Part shown: piece after piece, positions 56,296 through 64,000 of the stretch | Layout of the letters: each line of letters starts with the position of its first letter | Position numbering within the stretch: position 1 is the stretch's first letter | DNA from: Pictodentalium vernedei | Lineage: Eukaryota; Mollusca; Scaphopoda; Dentaliida; Dentaliidae | DNA length: 64,000 bases | Direction: 5' to 3' | Assembly: GCA_031216915.1 (NCBI GenBank) | Contig: CM062296.1 | Coordinates: forward strand, 794,215,823 to 794,279,822 | Translations under genes and position numbers: made by a program | The notes under the pieces: generated by a model | What the model saw: the letters and a program-made list of their open reading frames with translations, nothing else | Database searches by the model: none | What the model was told of the DNA's origin: nothing

Positions 56296-56539
56296 GATCC
56301 GCTTGCGGATTTTAGGTCGGAAATCGACTCGCGTGAAGAGGTGATGTTTGAATCCCCAAACCCACTGTCGCGTTTCTCGAAGTGAGACTGGTGCACGTTA
56401 TTGCGAGGTGATCTCAACGAGCACTTGATGGAAATGTTTTGAACGAAGAGTGTTGTCGGTGTGTTAGAAATTCGCAAACCCACTGTCACGTCTTCCTGAA
56501 GAAAAAACTAACACATGTTATCGTTATGACTGAATGAGG

Positions 56540-56730
56540 TTTTTGTTCAAAAAGAGTCGATTATGAATATGGTCTGTATTATAGACATTCGTGTTTTGTC
56601 TTGATGTGACGAATAGAAATTGAGTTTGGGGGATATTGTTCGAAAGAGTCGATCTGTAATAGATATTCGTGTTTTGTCTTGATGTAAAAGAAGAGAGATT
56701 GACTTTTAAGCGTTCGTTCGAAAGAGTCAA
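56540..56730. repeat. tandem subterminal repeat, about 90 bp, 2.3 copies
   Basis: Each unit has TTCRAAAAGAGTCGAT followed by AGACATTCGTGTTTTGTCTT (or AGATATTCGTG...). A related pair of AAACCCACTGTC blocks lies just upstream at about 56360 and 56475. Tandem repeats near the ends are common in Polintons. Confidence 0.6.
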
Positions 56731-57177
56731 ACACTTAGCGGAATGTTTAAACGCATTTTCCGCTCAATTAGGTTTTGAGTGGTAAAATTTTTATTATATT
56801 CAAGATAGCAATCAGAGAGATGAATAAGTTCTCAGCGTTAAAATTAGTTTTCTTTTGTGTGTTGAAACTGTTTTAACAGTTATCAAAGGGATTCTCTCTT
56901 AATTCGACAGTGAGTGAATGGTTGTTTGATGTGTGAATGGAAATCTTTCGACAAAATGTAAAAACTACTGTCAAAATGCGTTAATCGGAAACCGGTTTGT
57001 CATGTACTGTTTAAACGTATTTTTTCTTAAACTTCTCCAATTCAATTAACAGTCAGTTGAGATGTGAATATTTTCAGATTATTATATTAAAGACGGAAAG
57101 ATTTTTATTACTTAAAAACATAAAAAATATAATTAAACATTTAATTTTGAAAATAATAAAACAATTAAAAACAAAAG

Positions 57178-58080
57178 ATGTTTTTACAGATGGATTCTAG
57201 ACACCGAGATCTAATTTTAGAAGAGTTTGAGCGTGCTAAGAAGGGGATTCAGTCAGCTGATATAAGCAGACGTCTTGGTGAGATGGAACTCAAACGCGAA
57301 GCCACAAAAATATTTAAACCCGTGACGGAGGGTCAAGAGCGAAGCAGAAAGGAGATAGTTGAAGAATTGAGACCCATAAAGGAGAGTTCTTTGAGAATGG
57401 GTTCATTGCCCGGTAGTTTTGGAAATCGGTATTCCGTTCAATCTACACCGGATTACGTTCCCACGGGAATTCAAACAGAGAGCGAGTCTGATGATACAGA
57501 TTCGACTATCACCACTAGTAGCGTCGCATCGTCTGATGATGATGGCGGTAATAGAGATCAGTTGTATGGATTTTATAAGGATTCAGAAGGAAGGATTTTT
57601 GTAGGAGACACAGAAGTAGATATTGGCGATGATGAATTGATCGTGGGTTCGAACAGATACGAATTGACTGATGGACTGCACAGATTGCTCCTTTACGACA
57701 AGCCTAGCGATTACACGGATCAGGATTTCGACAATTACGGCGACATTCTGGTTCAGACCCACGCCATGAAGAGAAATAACGATGCCAGAGAGACGAGACC
57801 CAAAGCCAACAGAGGTTACAAGTGGACAAAAGTGGTGAAACCCATATGGGATATGAACAAGAAGTTCGTCGAATCGGTGACTGGCAAAGGGGTGAAAACC
57901 AATTTTCTTCCGAGCGATTCTGACGCTCTGTCTCAGAGATTGAGTTTGTTGATGGCGAGCAGACGGGCTGGTAACACAGGATTAGATAATCAGATAGTTA
58001 CTATATCTGACGAATTGTTAAGACAGAAGGTTTTGAATAAAAACCACTATAAAAGGCTGATGAACGAATTGAAGGATTGA
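57178..58080 (+). CDS. Polinton-associated DUF8207-like protein
   Basis: A 300-residue frame that opens the rightward cluster. Residues 1-70 are charged and probably helical, 100-125 are Ser/Thr/Asp-rich and probably disordered. Residues 128-220 contain LYGFYKDSEGRIFVG, DGLHRLLLYDKPSDYTDQDF and GYKWTKVVKPIW, the pattern of a domain (DUF8207) common in arthropod and cnidarian Polinton-type elements. 235-285 has a further conserved-looking segment with RRAGNTG. The first ATG is at 57178 and a second at 57190. TTTTTACAG right before the second looks like a 3' splice site, so a spliced transcript starting further upstream cannot be excluded. The function is unknown. Its constant place beside capsid genes suggests a virion or assembly role, which is inference. 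Confidence 0.75.
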   Translation: MFLQMDSRHRDLILEEFERAKKGIQSADISRRLGEMELKREATKIFKPVTEGQERSRKEIVEELRPIKESSLRMGSLPGSFGNRYSVQSTPDYVPTGIQTESESDDTDSTITTSSVASSDDDGGNRDQLYGFYKDSEGRIFVGDTEVDIGDDELIVGSNRYELTDGLHRLLLYDKPSDYTDQDFDNYGDILVQTHAMKRNNDARETRPKANRGYKWTKVVKPIWDMNKKFVESVTGKGVKTNFLPSDSDALSQRLSLLMASRRAGNTGLDNQIVTISDELLRQKVLNKNHYKRLMNELKD

Positions 58081-58225
58081 TGTGTATATAATAAGTAGAG
58101 AGAAACAAACAAACAAACAAACAAAAATAAAACAGTAAATTTTTATACTAGAATAATAAAAGTATTTAAAAACAACAAAACGATTTACCAGTCAAAAAAA
58201 CAAAAATATATTATAAAAATAAAAT

Positions 58226-58606
58226 ATGTTGGTGATAAAGAACAGGGGATACGTCAGAACTTACGTTCAAGGCGGTTCTGGCATCGTCGATTCTATAATG
58301 CGAGCGTTCACGAGCGATGCGGGTAGAAAACTCGCATCGACCGCATTTGAGGTCGGTAAGAAGATGGCTTTGGATGCTGGTAAGAAAGCCGCTTCCGAAG
58401 CCAGTGGTAGGATAGCCTCTGTGGCTGGCAAGAGGGCAGCCGACGTGTTGATCGACAAGTTGATCAGTCCGCCGGAGAAGCGAGCTGCGTTAGAGCGAAC
58501 GCCGAAAAGTTGGAAAGATTTTAAGGATGCTGTGGTACCCATACAAGATTTAGCCAAAATGACGAGTGGATCTGGATTGAAGAGAACTCGCGACGGTGCG
58601 ATATAA
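58226..58606 (+). CDS. small basic helical virion-type protein
   Basis: This 126-residue protein is rich in Ala, Gly and Lys. Residues 28-80 are a long amphipathic-looking helix with GKK/GRK spacing (GRKLAS, GKKMALD, AGKKAASEAS, GKRAADV). VQGG at 14-17 followed by SGIVDSI resembles an adenain-type site, although Val replaces the usual Met, Leu or Ile. The C-terminus GLKRTRDG is basic. Proteins of this style in Polintons and adintoviruses are compared to adenovirus core proteins. A DNA-condensing or membrane-active virion role is likely but unproven. It lies between the DUF8207-like gene and the ATPase, on the same strand. Confidence 0.7.
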   Translation: MLVIKNRGYVRTYVQGGSGIVDSIMRAFTSDAGRKLASTAFEVGKKMALDAGKKAASEASGRIASVAGKRAADVLIDKLISPPEKRAALERTPKSWKDFKDAVVPIQDLAKMTSGSGLKRTRDGAI

Positions 58607-58701
58607 ATAAATAATAACATTAAAAACTGAGTTTGAAAAACATGAAAAATTTGCGTTTGAAAAGAATCTAAAATAACAAAAAAAAAAAAAATAAAACAAA
58701 G

Positions 58702-59520
58702 ATGAACATTAAAGATATGTCTTGGAACGACGCCGTGACCAAGAGGTCGAATAACGAGTTCTTTCCCAAAAGCATAAGAGGCTTGATAGTGGGAAAATCG
58801 AATTGTGGAAAGACCAATCTGTTGATGAATCTGTTGTCCCGACCCGACTGGTTGGATAACGACAGATTGTTTGTGTTTGGCAAGAGCTTGTTTCAACCCG
58901 AATACAGATTGCTTCGAGAGTGCATGGATCGTAGATTGCCCAAGGACGTCATAGCCAGAATCTTTGACAGTAGGAAGGAATTCGACAAGAGTGAAGCTCC
59001 ACTTTCGACCATTTTGGACGGTGCAGCGATGGAACTGATGAAGAGAAATGCATCTTCGAACGTCGAGTGTCGATTTTATGAGAACGCTAGCGACGTTCCG
59101 GATCCTAGAGAACTGAAATCGGAAGATAAGAATCTCATGATTTTCGACAATCTGCTTTTGGAGACACAGAACCGATGCGAATCGTATTACGTTAGGGGTC
59201 GACACAGCAACGTGGACTGTTTCTACCTCTCGCAGAATTATTTTCGATTGCCCAGACAGACGATAAGGGAGAACGCTAATTTTCTATGTCTCTTTCGCCA
59301 AGATCTCAAGAATCTCAATCACATCTACGGCGATCACGTCGCAAATGACATGAGCGCGGCGGAATTCAGGAGATTCTGCAAGAGGGTTTGGGATGGTGGA
59401 CTTTACAATTTCGTCGTGATCGATTTGACAAGTAAATTTAATGGCGGAAAATATCGGTGCGGATTTGACAAGTTTTATGTTTCTGATGATAATAAGATAG
59501 AGCGTGAAAATAAAATTTAG
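58702..59520 (+). CDS. A32/FtsK-HerA-type DNA packaging ATPase
   Basis: A 272-residue protein of the usual length for Polinton packaging ATPases. The Walker A motif is G31-KSNCG-K37-T38. Walker B is LMIFDN at 145-150, with E154 nearby. RGRHSNVDCFYLSQNYF at 165-181 is the conserved block after Walker B, with Q178 in the sensor position, and LPRQTIRENANF follows. It is expected to pump element DNA into capsids. An A-tract (aaaaaaaaaaaaa) and ATAAAACAAAG precede the ATG. The frame is intact with all motifs, one of the best-supported calls in the window. Confidence 0.92.
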   Translation: MNIKDMSWNDAVTKRSNNEFFPKSIRGLIVGKSNCGKTNLLMNLLSRPDWLDNDRLFVFGKSLFQPEYRLLRECMDRRLPKDVIARIFDSRKEFDKSEAPLSTILDGAAMELMKRNASSNVECRFYENASDVPDPRELKSEDKNLMIFDNLLLETQNRCESYYVRGRHSNVDCFYLSQNYFRLPRQTIRENANFLCLFRQDLKNLNHIYGDHVANDMSAAEFRRFCKRVWDGGLYNFVVIDLTSKFNGGKYRCGFDKFYVSDDNKIERENKI

Positions 59521-59578
59521 AAAATAATAAATCTTCAAATAAATAGTTTTGAATAAAAAAAAAATAAAATTAAATATA

Positions 59579-60335
59579 ATGTTTGAACATGGAGAATTGT
59601 TAGAATGGATAGCCGAGAATACGGCTGCAAAACAATCCATTCAAATCGTGGTGAGTGGCGATCCGACTCGATTCGCTACGAAATTCGAACCTTCCATCGA
59701 ATTGAATAGAGAGAAAAGATACGAGATGGCATTTGGTGAATCTGGAGACTTATTATTCCTTTCCCAACGTCACCGAAAAGAATAACTCGTTCAAGTATTC
59801 CGACGGAGTGGATTGGTTGGAGATTCGAATTCCCAAAGGGAGTTACGACATAGACGATTTGAACGATTACATTCTGATGCGAATGAAGACGGATGCAAAG
59901 GGAAGCAACAAGATCAGACTCGCTCCCAATCCTAATACCTTACAGACGATGTTGGATTTGGAAGATAATTTTCGAGTGGATTTCAACACGGACGATTCTA
60001 TAGGCAAGATGTTGGGATTTGATCGAAAGATGTATCGAAGCCACGCGGCATCTGAAAATATGGTTGACATTCTCGCAGTCAATAGCATTCTGGTGAACGT
60101 GGACATGATTGCTGGAAGCTACGTGAATGGTAGCGCTCAACCGACGATCTATTCCTTCTTTCCAAACGTGTCACCGGGTTATAAGATCGTGGAGCGACCT
60201 CGAAATTTAGTTTATCTACCAGTGATTTTAGACACGTTGTATAGTCTCAAAACCACGTTGACGGATCAAAATGGTGAACTGTTAGATCTTCGCGGAGAGA
60301 GGGTGATGATACGATTTCACATAAGAGAAATATAA
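59579..60335 (+). pseudogene. minor capsid (penton) protein with one frame break
   Basis: The reading frame opens at the ATG at 59579 (MFEHGELLEWIAENTA), then IQIVVSGDPTR, and continues in a different frame from about 59733 (LETYYSFPNVTEKNNSF) to the stop at 60335. Together the two parts are about 250 residues, the size of Polinton penton proteins, which are single jelly-roll capsid vertex proteins. The conserved ETYYSFPN block and IPKGSYDIDDLNDYI mark the family. The change of frame falls in the three-T run at 59732-59734 and corresponds to one extra base. It may be a disabling mutation, a sequencing error or, less likely, programmed frameshifting. The gene directly follows the ATPase, the order seen in many Polintons. 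Confidence 0.82.
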
Positions 60336-60472
60336 AAGCAAAAAAAAAAAAAAAGTGTATATATATATAGATAACAAAAATAAAATAAACGCAATATTAA
60401 TTTTACAAAATTATTTTAGTATAATTATTAAACAAGAAACAATTGAAGTAAATATATTTAAAAAAAAGAATT

Positions 60473-61084
60473 ATGACAGAATACGTGATTAAAAATGTGA
60501 ACATATCCACAGGACAGAGGAAGAAACTTAAGAGAGCGTTAACAACTCGAGGTGAGGCGGTGAGATTCAAATTCACTCACGAAGATCTGATGAGAGGCGG
60601 TCAGGATTCGATCGCCTGGACCAGAAGTCAAATCAAAAGGATGGAGAAAGCGATTCGCGATGGAAGAGGGTTGATGGTGAGAATGAGTCCCGCTCAATTG
60701 AGATACAATTTGAGAATGAAAGGTGGTTTCCTACCGCTATTGGCAGGAATAGCCGCAAAAGCATTACCCTTCGCCGCAAAGGCACTACCCTTTCTCGGAA
60801 AGACTCTCGGCGTGGGAGCTCTCACGGGACTCGCCAGTTCGGCAGTTGAGAAATTAATGGGTGGCAGCGGACTGTTTTTGAAGAAGGGAGGAGCCGTGTG
60901 TCTCGTCCACGTAGATGATAGCGGTAAAGGATTGTATCTAGAACCCGTTAGAGGTGGCAACTCTCTGAGAGGAAACGGTCTCTATCTGAAGAGTGGACAG
61001 AATGTTGAGCGACTCGGTAAGGGTTTGTTGCTCGGTGAGAATTCGCCGTTTAAGAATATACCGATTTTGAATATGTTATTATAA
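60473..61084 (+). CDS. glycine-rich capsid-associated protein with adenain-type sites
   Basis: A 203-residue protein. The N-terminal 80 residues are basic (GQRKKLKRALTTRGEAVRFK) and include MSPAQLRYNLR. Residues 86-124 are hydrophobic or amphipathic (FLPLLAGIAAKALPF repeated as AAKALPF). The C-terminus repeats GLFLK, GKGLYL, GNGLYLK and GKGLLLG. Three places fit the adenovirus-protease consensus [MLI]xGG|x: after G43 (MRGG), G85 (MKGG) and G131 (LMGG). The last two bracket the hydrophobic segment. This family is widespread in Polintons, and comparison with adenovirus pVI or pX is often made. A membrane-disrupting or capsid-cementing role is inference. The frame is intact. Confidence 0.75.
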   Translation: MTEYVIKNVNISTGQRKKLKRALTTRGEAVRFKFTHEDLMRGGQDSIAWTRSQIKRMEKAIRDGRGLMVRMSPAQLRYNLRMKGGFLPLLAGIAAKALPFAAKALPFLGKTLGVGALTGLASSAVEKLMGGSGLFLKKGGAVCLVHVDDSGKGLYLEPVRGGNSLRGNGLYLKSGQNVERLGKGLLLGENSPFKNIPILNMLL

Positions 61085-61174
61085 GATAAAATTGTATAAA
61101 GTATAAATCATAGAAAGTATAAAATAATACATTTAAAATTAGTAAAAAGGTGGAGAAATAATTTTATCATCAGG

Positions 61175-61687
61175 ATGACAAGGTGGAGAATTTATCACCT
61201 GGATGAAAAGGTGAAGAAACAATTTGACGATAATGACAAATATCGCAAGACAGAGAGCGAAAAAATAAAAAAATGGTTAGACGCTAATGATGGATATCTA
61301 AGGAAAGAACTGATGAAAGAGATAGATAAAGCGCGGGATAGACGGCTGAGAATGAGGCGCTTTCCACCATCACCACTACCTTCTGAAGAGAATGGTAATG
61401 ATGCGAGTGTTACCAAGAGATGCACAACATTCGTTCATAATTATGATTCGGATAAACAAAAATGTTGTTATAAACGTATCATATCACAAAGAAAAAGAAA
61501 AAAAGAAGAAGAATCGACGCTGAAAATTGAGAGAAAAGGAAACGTTATTATAATATATGGTAATAGTGAAGAAGAAGGAAAACAAAAAAAAATGAGATCT
61601 AAAGATGATCTCATTACTTTTTTTTTTTCATTTTTCTTCGCTAAAAATCAATCTCTCTATTGTTTATATTTCCAAGCTCGTTATTAG
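61175..61687 (+). CDS. lysine-rich protein of unknown function
   Basis: A 170-codon frame starting MTRWRIYHLDEKVKKQF. The first 60 residues are charged and helical, followed by RRFPPSPLPSEEN and KQKCCYKRIISQRKRKKEEE. I do not recognise a family. The last 30 codons run through a hairpin (61591-61615) and a copied 3' segment of the leftward gene family, so the natural C-terminus may have been replaced when that segment was duplicated. Confidence 0.5.
   Translation: MTRWRIYHLDEKVKKQFDDNDKYRKTESEKIKKWLDANDGYLRKELMKEIDKARDRRLRMRRFPPSPLPSEENGNDASVTKRCTTFVHNYDSDKQKCCYKRIISQRKRKKEEESTLKIERKGNVIIIYGNSEEEGKQKKMRSKDDLITFFFSFFFAKNQSLYCLYFQARY
61591..61615. terminator. hairpin at convergent gene ends
   Basis: AATGAGATC, a 7-base loop and GATCTCATT form a perfect 9-bp stem followed by a T tract, between the rightward and leftward genes. 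A similar hairpin is at 62398-62422. A role in transcript ending is suggested by position only. Confidence 0.5.
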
Positions 61688-61705
61688 CATGTTGACACTC
61701 ATGTT
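61605..61705. repeat. copied 3' segment, first of three
   Basis: AATCAATCTCTCTATTGTTT, TATTTCCAAG and GTTATTAGCATGTTGACACT recur at 61712-61815 and 62412-62505. The other two copies are the 3' ends of the leftward paralogs, so this one is the stump of a third paralog otherwise deleted. Confidence 0.7.
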
Positions 61706-61706
61706 T

Positions 61707-62222
61707 TCAAGATGATCTCATCACGTTTTTTCTTTCTTCTTCGCCCCAAAAAAAATCAATCTCTCTATTGTTTATATTTCCAAGTCCGTTATTAGCATGT
61801 TGACACTCGTGTCTTCTCCATTTTCGAAAACATGTTGAATGTTTATCTTTACTCTTTTGAGTTTTTTTTACATCGTTCAACTCGCTCTCACCACCAAATT
61901 TCTCCATGAGTTCGAATGAGATGTTTGGAAATATGTAATTTCCATAGGGCAACGACAAATCATCCTTGTTGAATTCTCTATCTTCGGCGATGACGATGTA
62001 CTGCAGATTGCTTTGGTACTCGTAAATCAAATCGAGTGCTGCTTCATCCAATTTCAGAGGCATCTTATATTTGTTGTATTTGTGCTCTAAGCCCTTCGTC
62101 TCGACCTCGTTCAATTTGATGGGATCGTGTCGTTGTAATCTATATATTTTATGACCAAATTTCTTATACGTTTCGACTCGTTTCAATTTCAATTCGCATC
62201 TTTTAGGTGTTGTTGTCCTCGT
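61707..62222 (-). pseudogene. leftward paralog 1, unknown function, start codon lost
   Basis: The open frame is intact to the stop at 61707, but at the position of the ATG of paralog 2 (62914-62916) this copy has ACG (62220-62222). The next in-frame start is a TTG at 62190-62192. The protein includes ELKLKRVETYKKFGHKIY, LDEAALDLIYEYQSNL and YGNYIFPNISFELMEKFGG. I do not recognise the family. It is closely related to 62581-62916, and the two share upstream leader and 3' sequences, so they arose by tandem duplication. It might still be translated from a non-AUG codon. Confidence 0.55.
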
Positions 62223-62345
62223 GATCGATTATTTAGTTTTTTGTTTTTACAAATTCTTGCAAATAATGTATATTTTAAATTTTGTATTTTAATAATTTAT
62301 TTAAAAAAAGTTTTGTTTTTTTTGCTCCTTATATATATAAAAAAA
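62217..62345 (-). promoter_or_regulatory. shared promoter/leader module, copy 1
   Basis: Read on the minus strand: a TATATATAA box, then ACAAAAC...TTTTT, AAATTATTAAAATACAAAA and TTATTTGCAAGAATTTG, ending next to the start position. Near-identical modules precede three other genes (62917-63036, 63457-63590 and inverted 63684-63752). Confidence 0.65.
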
Positions 62346-62397
62346 AGGTGTTTTTAATTTTAATTTCTTTAATGTGAAAAATTTTTTTGTAAAAAGT

Positions 62398-62422
62398 AAT
62401 GAGATCACTTTTAGATCTCATT
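62398..62422. terminator. second 3' hairpin
   Basis: AATGAGATC and GATCTCATT pair around ACTTTTA, downstream of paralog 2 on the minus strand, as at 61591-61615. Confidence 0.5.
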
Positions 62423-62580
62423 ACCTTTTTTCCTTCTTCTTTGCTAAAATCAATCTCTCTATTGTTTATATTTCCAAGTCCGTTATTAGCATGTTAACGT
62501 GCATCATTTTTTCACTTACGAAAATGTCTTGTATGTTTACCTTTACTCTTTTAAGTTTTTTTACATCGGTGAACGCGCTC

Positions 62581-62916
62581 TCACCACCCGATTTTGTCCA
62601 AGAGTTCGAGTGAGATTATTGGATATATGTAATTTCTAAAGAACAACAACAAATCGCCGTTGTCGAATTTTCTGTCTTTGGTGACGATGATATTATTCAC
62701 CAGATCGCTTTGGTACTCGCAAAACAAATCGAACATGGCTTCATCCAATTTCAAACACATATGATATTTGTTGTAGTAGCGCTCTAAGCACATCGTCTCG
62801 ACCTCGTTCAATTCGATGGGATTGTGTTGTTGTAATGTATAGATTTTAAAACCTAATTTCGTACACGCTTCGACTCGTTTCAATTTCAATTTGCATCTTT
62901 TAGGTGTTGCTGTCAT
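62581..62916 (-). pseudogene. leftward paralog 2, frame broken
   Basis: It starts at a good ATG (62914-62916; MTATPKRCKLKLKRVEAC) and is similar to paralog 1 until LLDKIGW, where a TGA follows. One extra G in the GGGTGGTGAG stretch near 62588 accounts for the change. Homology to paralog 1 continues in another frame to about 62440. Function unknown. Confidence 0.6.
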
Positions 62917-63036
62917 GATCGATTATTTGGTTTTTATGAATTCTTGCAAATAATATATATTTTAAATTTTGTATTTTAAATAATAATTTGTTAAAAAAGT
63001 TTCTCTTTATATATAAATAAAGTTAAATTTCAACAT
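62917..63036 (-). promoter_or_regulatory. shared promoter/leader module, copy 2
   Basis: On the minus strand TTTATATATAAAGAG (TATA-like) is followed by AAATTATTATTTAAAATACA and TTGCAAGAATTCATAA, then GATC and the ATG of paralog 2. Confidence 0.65.
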
Positions 63037-63261
63037 CCTTTTTTCATATTAATTCATTTTTTTTTCACGAGTTTTTAGAACGTGCAAGACTTTGAACGTT
63101 TAAAAATTAGCCTTCACATCTTGCAGTTATCATCATCTATTGAGAAGGAATCGGGTGACATGAACACGCGTCTGCTTCACGGAAATTTGTTTTGAACCTT
63201 GTGCGAGACTTCGCGTAAAAGTCGTAAGAGTTCTATTTGTCTTGAACCTTTTTTTAATAGT

Positions 63262-63456
63262 TCAAACGACATTGTCGATTAATTTTTGTTCACTAATAGT
63301 ATTATGATTCGATTTTCTATCGCAAATCGTATCGTTTTCTTTCGAAACGCGTAAATATAAATTACGATTTTTTTCTTCTTGTTTTTTTGGAGAATAATGA
63401 TTTATTAAACAACGTCGACATTTATGTCGAGATTCCATTGTGGATGTTGTCGTCAT
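63262..63456 (-). CDS. small leftward protein with CxxC motif
   Basis: A 64-codon frame starting MTTTSTMESRHKCRRCLINH. One CRRC pair and many charged residues are visible. It shares the promoter module with the paralogs but little protein similarity beyond the first few residues. I do not recognise it. Its short length and low complexity leave doubt about whether it is a real gene. Confidence 0.4.
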   Translation of the reverse strand: MTTTSTMESRHKCRRCLINHYSPKKQEEKNRNLYLRVSKENDTICDRKSNHNTISEQKLIDNVV

Positions 63457-63590
63457 GATCGATTATTTGTTTTTTTTTGTTTTACGAATTCTTGCAAATA
63501 ATGTATATTTTAAATTTTTGTATTTTAAATAATTTGTTTAAAAAGTTTTGTTTTTTTTCTCTTTATATATATAAGTTAAATTTTAACATC
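63457..63590 (-). promoter_or_regulatory. shared promoter/leader module, copy 3
   Basis: Minus strand: TTATATATATAAAGAG, then ACAAAACTTTTTAAACAAAT, TTTAAAATACAAAAATTT and TGCAAGAATTCGTAA before GATCATG. Confidence 0.65.
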
Positions 63591-63683
63591 CTTTTTTCTT
63601 GTATTAATTCAATTTTTTTTTTGCCGTTAAGGAACATAAAAAAATTGATTAATTTCATCAAAAAAATTTTTTTTTTTTCACAT

Positions 63684-63752
63684 TAAAAAAACAAAACTTT
63701 TTGAACAAATTATTTAAAATACAAAATTCAGAAAAAAATATATTCTTACAAA
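63684..63752 (+). promoter_or_regulatory. shared leader module, copy 4, facing right
   Basis: Plus strand: ACAAAACTTTTTGAACAAAT, TATTTAAAATACAAAA and a TATATTCTTACAAA end directly before the ATG at 63753. It is the same module as the three leftward ones. The TATA part is less clear here. Confidence 0.6.
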
Positions 63753-63944
63753 ATGAAACAAACAGATAAAAATTTTTTTGAAAATTTAAATGAGAAAACC
63801 ATACCTCAGTTAAACGAGATTTGTAAACTATTAAAAATTTCACATTTCAGAAATCATAGAACTAAATCAAAAAAGATTGAAGTCATACAGAAACATTTGC
63901 GAAACGATGGAAAGGCAAACGAAATGTTGACAGCAATGACGTAA
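63753..63944 (+). CDS. small SAP-domain protein
   Basis: A 63-residue protein. Residues 12-52 (ENLNEKTIPQLNEICKLLKI, then KSKKIEVIQKHL) fit the SAP helix-extended-helix fold: a Leu-rich first helix, a short loop, then a Lys-rich second helix. SAP domains bind DNA and occur in large DNA viruses and transposons. It is preceded by a leader module copied from the leftward genes. It probably acts as a DNA-binding accessory protein, but the C-terminus is short and the role is inferred. Confidence 0.6.
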   Translation: MKQTDKNFFENLNEKTIPQLNEICKLLKISHFRNHRTKSKKIEVIQKHLRNDGKANEMLTAMT

Positions 63945-64000
63945 AAAAATGCATCGGTTGTGAAAAATGAGAAGAAGAAGAAAAAGATAGTAAAAGGAAT

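Noticed and set aside
58267..59205. 312-codon minus-strand frame
   Set aside because: It is antisense to the small basic gene and the packaging ATPase, whose motifs are clear on the plus strand.

Overview
The window looks like repeat-dense nuclear DNA of an invertebrate metazoan. It is packed with tRNA- and 5S-derived SINEs, fold-back MITEs, (TG)n(G)n microsatellites and decayed LINE and tyrosine-recombinase genes, and I could not find a convincing single-copy host gene. The species cannot be named from the sequence alone.

Layout. (1) 1-9.78 kb: nested MITEs (piggyBac-like with TTAA targets, hAT-like with 8-bp duplications, mariner-like with TA targets) and three kinds of tRNA-headed SINE. 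(2) 9.785-16.342 kb: a complete DNA transposon of the Academ type. It has imperfect inverted termini of about 175 bp, a 3-bp TGA duplication and one uninterrupted 1534-codon gene on the minus strand that combines two C2HC fingers, a DDE-like core, a FEN/XPG-type nuclease domain and a C-terminal CXC domain. Removing the element rejoins a SINE tail. (3) 16.3-34.4 kb: more nested elements, including a three-level stack at 17.6-18.3 kb whose older state is preserved in an inverted copy at 48.3-49.0 kb, and a 2.7-kb element with 350-420-bp terminal inverted repeats (27.0-29.7 kb). (4) 34.6-37.0 kb: a Crypton-like tyrosine recombinase gene with one intron and two frame breaks. (5) 37-55.9 kb: more MITEs and SINEs, among them a MITE holding a palindromic tandem array (37.8 kb), a 5S-rRNA-headed SINE with a perfect 13-bp duplication (44.6 kb), and LINE remnants at 51.8-52.3 and 55.6-55.9 kb.

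(6) About 56.3-64 kb is a different world: AT-rich, compact and gene-dense. It is one arm of a Polinton/Maverick (adintovirus-like) element that runs off the right edge. Rightward genes encode a Polinton-associated DUF8207-like protein, a small basic helical protein, the A32/FtsK-HerA packaging ATPase, the minor capsid (penton) protein with one frame break, a glycine-rich protein with a hydrophobic segment between adenain-type cleavage motifs, and a lysine-rich protein. They are followed by a decaying family of leftward paralogs that share copied promoter leaders and copied 3' hairpins, and a small SAP-domain gene. Together the capsid, packaging and core-like genes are a virion-morphogenesis cassette. 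Integrase, DNA polymerase B, major capsid protein and protease are not in the window and would be expected further right if the element is complete.

Several reading-frame breaks (penton, two in the Crypton, one in the leftward paralog family) are single-base differences, mostly in short homopolymers. They may be real decay or assembly errors, and the window cannot decide. All protein assignments are by eye from motifs. No database search was run.
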